A DNA stretch of 64,000 nucleotides, taken from Maratus speciosus. Taxonomy: Eukaryota; Arthropoda; Arachnida; Araneae; Salticidae. The stretch is from positions 476,336,806-476,400,805 of the forward strand of contig OZ010795.1 of assembly GCA_963932465.1 (NCBI GenBank), written 5' to 3'. The notes under the pieces are model-generated. The model was not told where the DNA came from, ran no database searches, and was given only the letters and a program-made list of their open reading frames with translations. Below, piece by piece: positions 1-11,055 of this stretch. Every line of letters begins with the position of its first letter. The first letter of the stretch is position 1. Both the position numbers and the translations under genes were made by a program.

Positions 1-1933
1 GCTAATACGAAAAAAATCGCTTTGGATAAATTCCAAAAGTTTATTTGTATAATTCATATTTTTCATATGAAAAATGCTCTTTTATTTTTAGTGGGCAATC
101 TAAAAAATATACTGCATCTAAATATATATATATATTACTTTTCAATTAAAAAAAATTGGTTTTCACCTATATTCTGTAACCCGGGAAGCCCGGGTACGAT
201 CTCCTAGTATATTTAAAATACAAGCAGGTTTTTTTCATCATCCGCCCTGACCTTTCTTCTGAACTAAATGTTTTTTAGCCGAAAGCTGTTTATTTATAGA
301 AAAACCACATTGGCTATAATTTAAAATACTTTATTTTTAAATTTAAAAGTTTTTAACTCATATTTTATTCACAATAGTGAAAATAGCGTTTCTTCACGGT
401 TGATAAAAGGAGATCATGTAGAAAACGCGTCATTTGTATTGATGTCATTTTCGCATTACAGCAAACAGAAAAAAAAAAAACTTTAAATATGAATATATAT
501 TGTTCAAAATCATCAAGAAACTTAATGATACTAGAGGTAAAATCATGTACTTTTTTAATTAATAATTCCACTCGCCTGTATTTATTTATTCATAAAACTG
601 TCATAACATTTTATTATTGCATGAAACTGACATAAGTTTTAGAGTTTTTTCGATCCACCAATTCTGAAATAAATTTTAAGAGATAGTAGGTTTACATATG
701 AAAATGATGTTTTTTTAAAAAAAGATATTACACATGTAAAGAGATAAATTTTATGTAAACGTTTATTTTTCCATAACATTTTTTGGTGATGAAATGTAAT
801 ATTTTACTATAATTGCGTTTAATTGAAGTAAATTCGATCGGTTTTCATTCTGCCTATACCATGATTATAATTAAAGTGATCTTAATTTTTTTCTCATCTG
901 TATTTTAAAAAGTTCTACCTGTAACAAAGCGCAATGTTTCTGTTAATGAAAATGACGTCATATTCAAATAGAGAGCACGCATTTTCATTCATAAAACTGT
1001 TACATTTCAATATAATGTGGCCTAAATCACCAACATTTCTAAACATTGCACTATGTAATTCTTCACACAATCAAATAGGGAACAACATGTACTTTCAAAT
1101 GAATTTTTTTTCTTAACTGTATCTGAATTTATAGTTTTTTTTTTACGGTTTTTAAAGTAATTTTTAAGCATGAATTGTTTAAAAATCTAATTCTATCGCG
1201 TGCAGAATGATTACGGAATATTAACACGCCTGTCTCTGACAATAACATTAGTTTAGTATTTGTTTCTATAACGAAATTAAATCGTCATCAATAAATATGT
1301 GAAATAATAATATAATATAAATAAAAGAGGAATTTAACAGGCTCATAATCTAACTAGGAGCTTAAAGCAGTGAAATTATCAAAATCAAAAAGGCTACTAT
1401 AAGTAGTGAAATTTTTGGCGTTTTCCACGACTGTTATGCAGTTAATATGAAAGTAAGCGAATTTGTCGCCGGTAAAAACGATTTAAATTTTTATTTTCAT
1501 TGGAAAATATTACTATAATTGCGTCAAAGGGTCATAATTTCACTGATTTTTCGTTCGTAATATCAAAATTATTTAATCTATAACTGGAAAAATTTTAATT
1601 ATTGAAAATTATATTTTGGCAACTGTAGTAGAAAATAATTTGTGCCTTAGGATATTCTAATTTAAGTTTTATTTTTTATTATAATTTCTTGCCTAGATGT
1701 ATTATAGCTCTTAATCAAAATATTAGAATAATTGAGAAAAAGTAATAAGAAAAAAATTATTTTTCATTTACTTATTTTTGATAGTAAGTTTTTGATTAAA
1801 TTTGATTTAGTTTTTGATTAAGTTTTCATCAAATTTCTTATAAATTAAATCTGGAATGTTTAGATAAGATTTTAAATTTACAAAATATAAAACACAGTAC
1901 AATAAATTAGGTATACAGCTTTCTGAAACACAT
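1..1933. other. AT-rich intergenic DNA, no gene seen
   Basis: I see no supported gene here. Open frames are short and AT-driven. The only local structure noted is a small GC-rich palindrome at 180-194 (CCCGGGAAGCCCGGG). The A-rich run near 470 is a simple repeat. Confidence 0.6.
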
Positions 1934-1985
1934 TAAAATATTAGAATAAAATTTAAATTGGTTCAAAATATTAGAATATTTTATT
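1934..1985 (+). repeat. Left arm of a divergent inverted repeat (partner 4631-4683)
   Basis: The stretch with GGTTCAAAATATTAGAATAT matches the reverse complement of 4631-4683, which has GGTTCAAAATATTACAATAT, and similarity continues on both sides for about 50 bp. The arms bracket the Tc1-like pseudogene and the solo LTR, 2.7 kb apart. They could be terminal repeats of an older element or two scattered copies of one AT-rich repeat. No target duplication was identified. Confidence 0.4.
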
Positions 1986-2027
1986 TTACACAACAGCATT
2001 ACTTAATGAATATGAAGTAAATGGTAG

Positions 2028-3036
2028 TTAATATTTTGTAGCATCCCCTTTACCTTTCATAACAGCGTACAACCGATCTTGCATACTATATACAAGGTGT
2101 TCTATCAATATTAGCCCAAATAGACTTTATATGTGCCATTAACTCAGTTTTACTTAAAGGAGGATTTTCTTGGAGTTTGTTCTTCATTATACAACATAAG
2201 TTTTCAATGGGATTAAGGTCTGATGAGTTTGGTGACCAAGGAAGTACCTTAATGTTGCTTTGGCGGAACCAATTCTTAGTTGACACTGAGGTATGTGGTG
2301 ACGCTAAATCGTGTTGAAAGATGAAATCATCTTCAAATAATTCTTCTGATGGTGGAATCATGCAATATTCCAAAATTTCTTGATATATCTGAGAGTTACC
2401 GTTTTCGTAGACGATGCATAACTTTCCAGGTCCTTCTGCACTCTTACAACCCCAAACCATGCCACTAGCAGCAAATTTTACGGAACGTTTAAGACATTCT
2501 TTATCAAATGCTTCTTGCTTCATTCTCCAAACTCGAATACCTTGATTACCATATGAAACACAAAACATACTTTCATCACTAAATAATATATTTTTCTAAT
2601 CTTCTTCGCTCCATAAGCATCTTGATTTACTCCAATTCAATCTTATACGCTTTTGTTTTGCAGTCATGAGAGGTTTTGGTTTCGGAACACAAGATTCAAA
2701 CCTGAAATTATGGAGACATCTTAATGTTGTCGATATAGAAACTTCAACTCCTTCTTCTTTTCATTTTCGGTGCAAGAATCGCACACTTTTTAAACGGTTT
2801 TCCTTAACTATACGCTTCAGTTTCCTGTCATATCTAGCAGATGTTTTTGGTTATCGGCTGCCATTTCGGCGATTATTTTGAATTTTTCCATTTTTTGAAT
2901 ATTGTGTTAGCATTTTACTAACTTTTGATTGCGAATAATGTTAATAATTCGCTATATAACATATATTTTTACCGTGCCGATACAAATCAACCTTACGAAG
3001 TTTAATAGATTCAGGAATATCACTCACACGACCCAT
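2028..3036 (-). pseudogene. Tc1-like transposase pseudogene
   Basis: A decayed Tc1/mariner-superfamily transposase, the enzyme that cuts and pastes its own element at TA sites. From an ATG at 3034-3036 one minus-strand frame runs almost to the end and shows the expected order: an N-terminal helix-turn-helix region, a degenerate basic linker, the catalytic FSDES block (first Asp) near 2575, VWR and MVWGC, the second Asp region (FIFQHDLASPHTS) near 2300, and SSDLNPIENL (third acidic residue, Glu) near 2210. The frame is broken by TAA at 2941-2943, TAA at 2851-2853, TGA at 2761-2763 and TAG at 2596-2598. A frameshift near 2090 leads into the family-typical C-terminus (VMKGKGDATKY) and a stop at 2028-2030. 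The length of about 336 codons fits the family. It is inactive. Confidence 0.9.
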
Positions 3037-4031
3037 TTTAAGACGAAAAAGAAAGAAAAAATCATGCGCCAAGCATAAATTTTGAAACACTTTACAACAC
3101 ATGCAGAATTATGTAACAAATCTGCACCGTTTAAAATATTAAAATATTACTTCTAATTCAACCATATGGAAACGCATAACACATTTCAAACCTATTTTCA
3201 GCTGTTTCCATCTACAATCGTAAAATTATCGCAATTTTTTCAGCAGCCCTATATATGATATATAGATTTGTATCTAGTAACTACATGTGTTATGCATCAA
3301 TTACTTAATGTTTAATAATCATTCAGTAAAGTTTAAATTAAACTATAAAGCTTTAAAGTATTTACTTTCTATTGATGCACGTTTATTTTTCACCCTCTCT
3401 TGTTCTGTTTACATATCCGGAACGATCGGCAGTTTCGTTCATGCGTATTAGCTCCTGAGACAAGTGTCGTTGATGAGTAACTGTCAGTAACAGTGATTTC
3501 AGGATCGCGTCTTTCACCGTGAGCGGTTGACTTGCAACGTCATAGTTTGCAACCAATGGCGTTTCAGATGTGCTTGTATGATCGGCGTTTCGGATGTGTT
3601 TTTCGTAAGTTTGTATTTACTGATTGGCAACGGTTTTTATGCAAAACAATTGCTGTTTCCGGGTGTATAAGTGTCTGGACTGATTGTGGATCAGTAGCTT
3701 CGTGAATTTTTTTGTACGATTATATCACATATCATAATGTAGCTGCATCAGATATTATTTTGTTCTTAATATGATTTAACGGCTAAGTAAAGCTGTTACA
3801 ATGTATATCATCATTCCATCTTGCTTCAATAAATTAAGTTTGTTTTAGAAGTGGTGTCTTGAAAGTCTTCCATATTAACCACAGCAATTCAGTTTAGCCA
3901 TGTTTAAACGGGCTAACAACATGCATGTAAAAATTTATTTCACTTAGGAAATGTACTTCATTTGAAAATTCCCTTTTCAATTTAATCCAATAAGAAAAAT
4001 GGTTCGTGAATACTTTTGTGCAGCTCTGTCT
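3037..4031 (-). mobile_element. Upstream arm and terminal repeat of the Tc1-like element, copy 1
   Basis: From just upstream of the transposase ATG to about 3287, and again from 3919 to about 4031, the sequence aligns with 51425-51709 plus 52841-52920. The outer end contains GTGAATACTTTTGTGCAG, which read inward is the CTGCACAAAAGTATTCAC type of end common in Tc1-like terminal repeats. The arm is split by the solo LTR at 3288-3918. No matching terminal repeat was found beyond the transposase 3' end, so that side appears lost or rearranged. Confidence 0.65.
3288..3918 (+). mobile_element. Solo LTR with 5-bp target duplication
   Basis: A 631-bp insertion starts TGTTATGC and ends GGGCTAACA, so its ends are TGTTA and TAACA (the TG...CA signature of LTRs). 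It is flanked by ACATG at 3283-3287 and at 3919-3923. An AATAAA signal lies at 3828-3833, giving the plus orientation. The paralogous Tc1-like arm at 51.6 kb reads straight through the site (AACTACATGCATG) and so acts as an empty site. No internal retrotransposon domains remain, as expected after LTR-LTR recombination. The LTR is noticeably less AT-rich than its surroundings. The clade (Gypsy, Pao or Copia) cannot be told. Confidence 0.75.
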
Positions 4032-4241
4032 ATGAGGTATAGAAGGAGTAACGATATATAACGAGTAACATGTAAAAAAAAAATTAAATTTATAAGTGCA
4101 TACCGAATGTTAAACCGTATACTCCTGCAATTACTACTAAAAGACAGTTCTGTAATCGATTTCTTTTGTGTGTCCCTGTAAATGAATAAAAAATGATATT
4201 AATGCCCTGTTCTAACGTGATCTTAGTGAAATTCAGGGATT

Positions 4242-4560
4242 TATATTAAGTTTCAAGACATTTGAAATAGAATAATGTCATTAAAATACTCTGCAAACGA
4301 TTTTTTCCCATAGACCATAATGTAATGGAATAAGTTTGAGTGCCCCTGTAAATGAAGTATTAATCCTACAAACTTCATATACAATACCAAACATGCTTTG
4401 GTGACCCTAAATAACCTTGAACAATTGCATGAAAATCTAAATATATTTACGAGAGTTAGAGCGTGGATAGACGGCCGGACAAACTGAATGCATAAACACT
4501 TTTCAACTTTGTTGGAAAGGGTTAAAAAGCAAACAAACTGAAAAAACAATACTGATTTTA
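4242..4560 (+). repeat. Dispersed repeat family Y, copy 1
   Basis: This segment contains a TTTTTTCCCATAGACCATAA-type block, a CCCTGTAAATGAA block and an AGAGTTAGAGCGTGGATAGA block. Related segments are at 9735-10000 (inverted) and 61540-61830. A shorter related piece with TGTGTCCCTGTAAATGAA lies just upstream at 4140-4200, and CCCTGTAAATAGA recurs at 40370. No coding domain is visible. The class is unknown. Confidence 0.5.
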
Positions 4561-4683
4561 AATAAAATTATCTGAATTTAGTAAAGGATGCCACTAGTTA
4601 TGAATTGGTAATAATTAAAGGAGAATTAATGTGTAATATTGTAATATTTTGAACCACTTGAATAAATATTCTAATATTGTGAC

Positions 4684-5171
4684 TTAAAAAAAAAAAAAAA
4701 AATGTCAATTAATCTTTTGGAAAACGATTTTAATTTTAAAATAATAAATAACTTTAATAAACAATACGTTCTTAATTAAAATATCGTTTGCGTATTTGCA
4801 TTAAAAGACATTAAATTACCAAACGATATTTTAAATTTGTAATAGAAACTTAATTATTCAAATATTTTGAATATGAGCTTATAAGTTCAATCTGATAATT
4901 ACTTATTCAACTTTTTAATTCAGTTAATTTCGACAGAATCGACAGCATATATATCGGTGGTGGCGGCATATCAAAATAAAAGAACATTTTACGAAGTCTG
5001 TGCGAGTGGTGATCGTGGGTCTACGAACATTCATCAGCGTGTGCACTAAGAAAGAGTGCAACAATATACTTTTAAATTATACAGTCAAAATTATTTCAAG
5101 AGACAAGAAAAGTGAATGTGAGCCTTATATGAATGCAATATGTTACGTTTCAATAATAGTGCTTGTTTAAT

Positions 5172-5211
<40 letters not shown>

Positions 5212-5899
5212 TATGTTTGTTAACACTTACAATGATTATTATTTTTTAAGAAAATAAATACATACAAATCGTTAATCTACTCAAGTTAAAATCACACGAT
5301 ATTTAAATATGTAATCAAAATCAGGTTGATATAACATGAATTATAAAAAACTAAAGATATTTTCATAAGCTGCTGCTTCGAAATTTAAATTGAAGTGTAT
5401 ATTTTTTGTCATCAATAATATAATGTAACAAAATATTGTAATAATCAATTTTAACAACAGAATTTTATGACATTTTTAGATCAATTGTATATAATAAAAT
5501 GAAAACACTCTTCATCTGCAAGAACTGATACTGTTTTTGCCTTCTTATGTCATATATCATATTCTAAAATATCTCATAGACATATAAAGTAAAGTCAAAC
5601 ATTTCTTACTAAAAATCATATTTCTGTTTTACGTCCTTTAGATCGAAGAATGTATAAAACACGTTCCGTATTTTAAAAATTTTAAAATCACACACGCTGA
5701 AAAAAACACAAGGAAAAAAAGAAAAAGAAAAGTCTTATGTTATCTTTGAACTTTTTCGAAGTTATTGAAGGATTTCATCGGTGTACTGGGATTTTTTTTC
5801 TTCCAATAAATCGATGAATTAATCCATAAAATATTATTTTACCTTGAAGTCAGGTTTAGGTCAAAAATTTTCGAATGAACGTTTGACACGTAAAGATAC
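4684..5899. other. AT-rich stretch with a long poly-T tract
   Basis: No gene or recognisable element was seen. A 37-base poly-T run is at 5174-5210. It could be the A-tail of a minus-strand retroposed sequence, but nothing recognisable adjoins it. Confidence 0.55.
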
Positions 5900-7564
5900 A
5901 ATATATATATATATATATATACAGAGAGAGAGGAGAAGATCCAAATACCGGCTAGGGTCCAAATACCGGCTACTATGTGTTCTGAGAACTGAGCGCAGTG
6001 CAGCCTAGCGGCGATAGGTAGTGTTTGTAACTTTAATTGAGAGAAGAAAGTTACGAAAAGTACGTCGTTGAAGTCTGTCTCATTTACATACAGTAAAAGC
6101 AAAAGTGTCGAAACGAACTAATCTGGTACATTAAAAGTTTTTCAGATGTGTGTTTCTCATTTTTTAAAAATACACTGATCGTATATTGACTTGAATTGAT
6201 GACTAAGTTATTTTTTAGACATATTTAGCTCTCAATTGCCGCGCGCACATTATTGGCATTTTATTATATGAAGGAGTAATATCGGTTTTAACTTAACCAT
6301 AGCAGTGGTCCAAATACCGGCTACCTAGAGTGGTCTAAATACCGGCTAGCCGGTATTTCGACCTCTCTGGGTTGCTCTGCTTGAAGGGGAGAAAAATAAA
6401 TTAAAATAGTTCCATAATTAATAAATTAATTTAAACGGTTCAGAAATAGTTCCAGTCTCATTTCGCAATATGAAAAAAAGCAACTGTGGCAGTAATTCTT
6501 CAGGAGCAACACTGGTTACAGGACCACTTCACAAAAAAGCGCTGAAAGACACTTCAAAATTGTCTGCAATAAATGTGAAGAGAAAGAAAAAATAATGACG
6601 TAGGAAAACAGAAGAAAAGGGCAGAAATTGTATTTTAACCCCTTGAAGGGCACCGGTACATGTTAAATACCACTTAATTTTAATTCCCAAATGCCACATT
6701 CACACCAGAATTTAGGACTAAATCTCGTTTCATATAATATACGCGAAGAAAAGCTTTTACTTAGTTTCATATAAAGTTATTCGTAAATACCGATGTCTTT
6801 CCAATATTTTAACATTTTAGCAACAGATGTGCTCCCCTGAAAGGGTTAAAAAAGTGAAAAATGAAGCTGTCAAACAGAGGAAGATATGATACAATTTATG
6901 TCTTCTGCATGGGTGCTTTCTCTACGGACAATAATGAGGGATGGTATTCTGGGTTCAGTGTTAAGAATGCGATATGTGTGCCAATAGCGACTGTACAGAC
7001 GCAGAGAGTTATATTGTTTGAGATTTTTTTCAGATAAAATAATTCTCCTTTCAAACAGCAAGCTTTATTTTGTTTTACACGTTAAAAAACAAAACTAGAA
7101 ACATAATGGAAAGAAGACTGTGAGAGATAGTCGTTAAGAATTTTATAAATTTGACAAAAATGCTTCTTTACTAAAACTTACGTATTTTTTCTGTGCGTAA
7201 GAAATGCTATTAATCAATAAAATTTATTAAAATAATATCCTTATTGCTTAATAATTGTCATTTGTTCTATGTGTATGATCTTTTAGAAAAAAGACTTAGG
7301 TAGCCGGTATTTAGACCCCATTTTCAAAACTCAAAATTTGAAGACTTTCGGAATTTTGCTTTTTACAAACAGAAAACGCATTTTAAACTGATTTTTTCCC
7401 CTCTAAACAGTTGTAAAACATGTCAAGGTACCCTGCTGTCACTTTTTATTTTACTAATTTTCAAAATTGTATGATCTAGATTAAAAACAAAAGTGGTAGC
7501 CGGTATTTGGACCTTTTCATCTCTCTCTTTCTCTCTCTGTCTCTCTCTCTCTATATATATATAC
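5900..7564. mobile_element. Candidate DNA transposon with repeated ATACCGGCTA motif
   Basis: The left end reads (AT)n, (AG)n, then GGAGAAGATCCAAATACCGG at 5931-5950. The right end at about 7495-7564 is its inverted counterpart: TAGCCGGTATTTGGACC, then (TC)n, then (AT)n. The core CAAATACCGGCTA or its complement occurs seven times: near 5942, 5960, 6310 and 6335 on plus, and near 6348, 7301 and 7498 on minus. The copies cluster at the two ends and in the middle. Subterminal motif arrays of this kind are typical of transposase-binding sites. The interior holds one small recognisable ORF (6470-6595). The superfamily is not established. The microsatellites at both tips blur the exact termini. Confidence 0.55.
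6470..6595 (+). pseudogene. Possible C-terminal remnant of a pogo/Tigger-type transposase
   Basis: A 41-codon frame from ATG to TAA encodes a Ser/Gly/Thr-rich, then basic peptide with SSGATLVTGPLHKKALKD and a lysine-rich end. The frame is open upstream to about 6418. The layout (a short T-L-L/V-T-x-x-P-x-K-like motif, then K-rich) resembles the tail after the DDE_1 domain in pogo/Tigger/jerky-like transposases. No catalytic region was found near it. It lies inside the ATACCGGCTA element and could be the only surviving coding piece of its autonomous relative. The peptide is too short for certainty. Confidence 0.3.
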
Positions 7565-7968
7565 ATGTAATTTCACAGATACTGTTTCTTTAATGAATTT
7601 TTTAACGAGCTTCTTAAAATGTATTTTTTTTTTCATTTTTAAAATTTGCTCAATCTGTTATGCGTTAAACTTTTAATATTGTCTATGAAAAACATACATA
7701 TAAAATAGTTAATATAACATATTAGATTAATGCGTCGATTTTGTTTCATAAAAGTTACAAGATCTAGAGATTTAAAAAGAAAATAAGATTGACATAAACA
7801 TAAAACTTTAGATTACTTTCACAATAAATTATTATTATAATACTTCACTCCTCTACATTATTTTAATTTCATGTAATAATGATTATTAACCTTTTGAGCC
7901 CGATTTTTTTCTGCGATGGTACTCGTGTCTATTTTCTTAATATATAAAGTTAATTTGCAAAATTATAA
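7565..7968. other. AT-rich stretch, nothing recognised
   Basis: No gene, structured repeat or element end was seen here. Confidence 0.5.
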
Positions 7969-8806
7969 TTATATTTGTTATTACTTTCTTCTGCTATATA
8001 CAAGAAGAAAGTTTTGGATTCGGAAAAATTTTCGATTCCGGTTTTCAGCCGATTTATGCGTTTTAGAAAGTTCTGAGTGTGGTTTGACTGTTTTTAGAAA
8101 ATATCTGTCCGTGAGTCTGTCAATGTGTCTGCCTGTCTGTATGTGACAGAAATATTGTAAGCGCTCTTACACACGAACTGCTGCATGGAATTTAATAAAC
8201 CTTCAGATTCATGTAGATCTTCACATAAATTGATGCTAATTAGGTTTTTGGTTTCACATCGCACAACAGGTGGAGCTACAATATTATATATTTTGCTTTT
8301 TCCAAACTAGTTATATTTCATTTACTATAAATAATGTGCTAGGAATAACTAGCACGGAATTTTATCAATCTTCATATTATGTTAGACCATGACATAAATA
8401 TATGCTGATAAGATCTTATTGTATATCACTCAACAGGTGGTGCTGATATGCGGTCACGATTTCTGCAATGGCTATACTACGAAAACGAATGCACAGAATT
8501 TCATCAAAGTTCATATTCTGTTAGACCTTCATAGAAATAGATGCTTATTCAATTTTCAATTTGATTAATCAACAGGAGGTAACTTGTGCTTGTAATAAGA
8601 TTTCTGAGTTTGTCCTCAATCAATTGCTGCAATTTAGAGAGCGAATTTTTTTGTGTGTTATTATTCATTAACTAATGTAATGCTCTGTGAAATTCAAAAA
8701 ACGGTATTATACTTCATATCCGTAATTGTTACAGTGGGAGTATGGTGTTTAAATTAATGTATTAAAATGATATAGAAGAAAGTTTTGTGATGGCCACAAC
8801 ATATTA
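7969..8806 (+). repeat. E-family repeat, copy E1, with internal minisatellite
   Basis: The left end has TTACTTTCTTCTG followed by its near-complement (AAGAAGAAAGT), a TTCCGGTTTTC block and a GTCTGTC-rich block at 8110-8140. The interior carries about three tandem units of roughly 120-150 bp, each with a TTCATATTNTGTTAGACC block and CAACAGGTGG(A/T)GCT. The right end has ATAGAAGAAAGTTTTGTGA near 8775. The same ends occur in copies at 23.7-24.5, 29.8-31.0 and 44.1-45.1 kb. The units of E1, E2 and E4 are related; those of E3 are different. It is non-coding. Confidence 0.65.
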
Positions 8807-8917
8807 GTATATAACACATACTGGGCAATTGCACCATAAAATATAATAAATAAAGACATAATCTTGCTTAATGGTACACAAAACACGAACTTTAATAAGC
8901 TAAAAGTTAACTACTAC

Positions 8918-8947
8918 GTTTCGATCTGTTTCTACAGCCGTCTTCAG
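8918..8947 (-). ncRNA. Hammerhead-like core, left arm
   Basis: On the minus strand: CTGAAGA, one extra base, a short hairpin whose inner part GGCTGT/ACAG.. still pairs, then CGAAAC. CTGANGA plus GAAA are the two conserved single-stranded parts of the hammerhead ribozyme. The stem is degenerate and no clear stem I/III or cleavage site was identified, so activity is doubtful. Confidence 0.3.
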
Positions 8948-9176
8948 GAAAATATGATGGTAAAATGGCTCAAAGTTCAGAGACGAAAGCTTCCTGTGCA
9001 AGAGATAATTAGACGAAATTTGACCAATGATTTGAATACAAAAATGGATTTTGTATTCAACCATTTTTGTATTCAACCATTTTTGTATTCAAATCATTGG
9101 TTAAAAATGGTCTAATTATCTCTTGCACAGGAAGCTTTCGTCTCTGAACTTTGAGCCATTTTACCATCATATTTTC

Positions 9177-9206
9177 CTGAAGATGGCTGTAGTAACAGCT
9201 CGAAAC
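9177..9206 (+). ncRNA. Hammerhead-like core, right arm
   Basis: CTGAAGA, an extra T, GGCTGT-AGTA-ACAGCT hairpin, C, then GAAAC. The stem forms five Watson-Crick pairs and one G-T pair. It is the better preserved of the two copies in this palindrome. Hammerhead motifs are known in Penelope-like terminal repeats. A cleavage-competent fold is not shown. Confidence 0.35.
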
Positions 9207-9290
9207 GTAGAAGTTAACTTTTAGCTTATTAAAGTTCGTGTTTTGTGTACCATTAAGCAAGATTGTGTCTTTATTTATTATATTAGTATA

Positions 9291-9734
9291 TGTTTTGTTT
9301 ATTATTATTATTTTTATTTTCATCATCATCATTATTATGTGACTACTTCTCATAAACTGTGATATTAAAAAAAAACTGCATAGGGGTAGTAAATGACTCT
9401 TTTCTCATATTGTGTAAACGGAAACCCATTTTTGTCCCTTCGGACTATTCTGCATGAATTGACAACCGCTGTGTTTTCTGTTTGTATGAGGTACTAAAAT
9501 GCTCAGTATCCCAACAAATCTATTTTCAAAATTTAATATTGGCCGTCCCCTCCTCAGATGGTCCTCTTGCAGCAGACACCAATGTCACGGTATCTTCTAG
9601 TGTGTACGGAAATCTTTTTTACATCATTCTAGATTATCCAATGGGGACCAGGGCTGCCACTTCGAACAATACATGTAATAATTGCTTTATGTTTTTTGAA
9701 CTGATGTGAAATAAATCTTTTTTTCTAATTGCTA
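9291..9734. other. No gene recognised
   Basis: An ATT/CAT-rich simple stretch near 9300-9340 is followed by a less AT-rich segment at 9530-9660. A 75-codon frame there resembles nothing I know and lacks gene context. Confidence 0.45.
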
Positions 9735-10000
9735 TTTTTTAACACTGACCAACATAGTTGAAAAGTGCTTTGGAAACGGGTTCGTTTCTATGTCTCCGTC
9801 TGCTTGTCTTTACGTGCTCTAACTCGCGTAAATATACTTGGATTCTCATGCAAATAATCTATGTTAATGAGATTTATTGTACATGCTCGGTATAAAAAAG
9901 TGAAGTGCGTAGCATTTAAAGTTCTTTTACAGGGACACTAAATAGAATTCCGTTACATTCCTCATATGGGGGAAAATGGTTCTCTGTATATTTTAATAAT
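9735..10000 (-). repeat. Dispersed repeat family Y, copy 2 (inverted)
   Basis: The reverse complement matches 4242-4530: TTTACAGGGACAC, ATATGGGGGAAAATGG and ACGTGCTCTAACTCGCGTAAAT are the complements of the blocks in copy 1. It is non-coding. Confidence 0.5.
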
Positions 10001-10237
10001 GCTACACTATTTCAAATATAGTACGTGTTTTTAAAATTAACTGATATTTTGTCTATTGCATGGCAGGTATAAAATTTATATATAATATATATCGCAGCAT
10101 GAAATATCTTGAGTTCATTTCCGTTTAATTTCGGAAATTGCTGAAGGAGAATTTACAACTGTGCTACATGTTTCCAAACTAATCTAAATTTTAACATAAT
10201 ATGTAGCAATTGTATATACAAATCTTTAGATCATATA

Positions 10238-10597
10238 CAGTGCTTCCCAAAATAATTCGGATTTTTTTTTCTCGACTGTTGATAGTAATTCGTGAAATTG
10301 GGTTTTGAACTGCGTTATGCATTCCAAGTTGTGTACTTCGAGATCATCTTTCTCCTTATTAAACGGGGAAGTTTTGTTATATTCTGGAAGTGTTGAAAAG
10401 TGTTTCATAATCTATGCTTGAAGTATGATTTTTCGTTCTTATTTTAATCTAGTGGGACGTCACAACCTGAATACGTATTTTAGCAATTTTCACCTACTAA
10501 ACATGGTTTGAGCACTTATAATCCATTGCCATTTTTGTTCGCACTGATGTCCACTAACAACCCTCTGAGTTTGTCCGATTAATATCTGGACACCCTG
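10238..10597. mobile_element. Tc1/mariner-type MITE, divergent ends
   Basis: TA at 10236-10237, then CAGTGCTTCCCAAAATAATT at the left. The right end, read inward, is CAGGGTGTCCAGATATTAAT, followed outside by TA at 10598-10599. The two ends agree at just over half of the first 24 positions. An inner block (CCATTTTTGTTCGCACTGATG) is shared with the MITE at 38518-39107. It has no coding capacity. Confidence 0.5.
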
Positions 10598-10607
10598 TAT
10601 TGTATAT

Positions 10608-11055
10608 ACGGGGTGTCCTAAAAAGGACTGACTGATTTTAAAATTCAGCAACTCACAAACGGTGACAGATGTTTAAAAAAATCTTGCAGCAGCGTTATGT
10701 ATGATGTCAGGATTTTTTTTACCGTGATTCTCAAATTTAGTTCAAATTACAAACAATAGATGGCGCTGCAAGCATTAGGTGCTAAATTCAATCTGGTTTT
10801 TTGGCCTTCCTCTTCTCTCATGCCAAAAAAGGAGATTAAAATGTATTGAGTGGGTCACGAAGTATCAAAAATCGGTATTTAGCACATATTGCTCGCAGCG
10901 CCATCTACTGTTTGTAATTCGAACTAAATTCGAGAATCACAGTAAAACAATTCCTGACATCGTACATAACGCTCCTGCAAGAATTTTTTAAATATTTGTC
11001 ACCGTTTGCAAGTTATTGAATTTTAAAATCAGTCAGTCCTTTTTAAGACACCCGG
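10608..11055. mobile_element. Foldback MITE with arms of about 185 bp
   Basis: The left arm starts GGGGTGTCCTAAAAAGGACTG at 10610 and runs to about 10790. The right arm (about 10865-11055) is its inverted copy, ending AGTCCTTTTTAAGACACCC. The arms share GGTGACAGATGTTTAAA-like and AGATGGCGCTGC-type blocks. A spacer of about 70 bp separates them. TATA lies on both flanks. It is non-coding and can form a long hairpin. Confidence 0.75.

Larger units (their letters stand above)
8807..9290. mobile_element. Penelope-like element: inverted pair of terminal repeats
   Basis: A large palindrome with arms of roughly 190-230 bp (8826-9048 and 9073-9280) and a centre of repeated GTATTCAACCATTTTT. Each arm matches the sequence downstream of the Penelope endonuclease at 53.56-53.80 kb, including TGTACCATT(A/G)AGCAAG and CGAAACGTAG. 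Penelope-like elements are known to carry paired terminal repeats (pLTRs), often in inverted arrangement, so this is read as a pLTR pair without the coding region. Each arm carries a hammerhead-like core (8918-8947 minus, 9177-9206 plus). Open frames across the arms are by-products of the palindrome. Confidence 0.7.

Noticed and set aside
5839..6102. 87-codon minus-strand frame
   Set aside because: It runs through the microsatellite and the repeated ATACCGGCTA motif, so it is not protein-like.
8864..9353. Two similar open frames in opposite orientation
   Set aside because: They are mirror products of the Penelope terminal-repeat palindrome; the sequence downstream of a Penelope ORF is non-coding.
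9482..9709. 75-codon frame in a less AT-rich segment
   Set aside because: No domain, signal or splice context; base composition alone does not support a gene.
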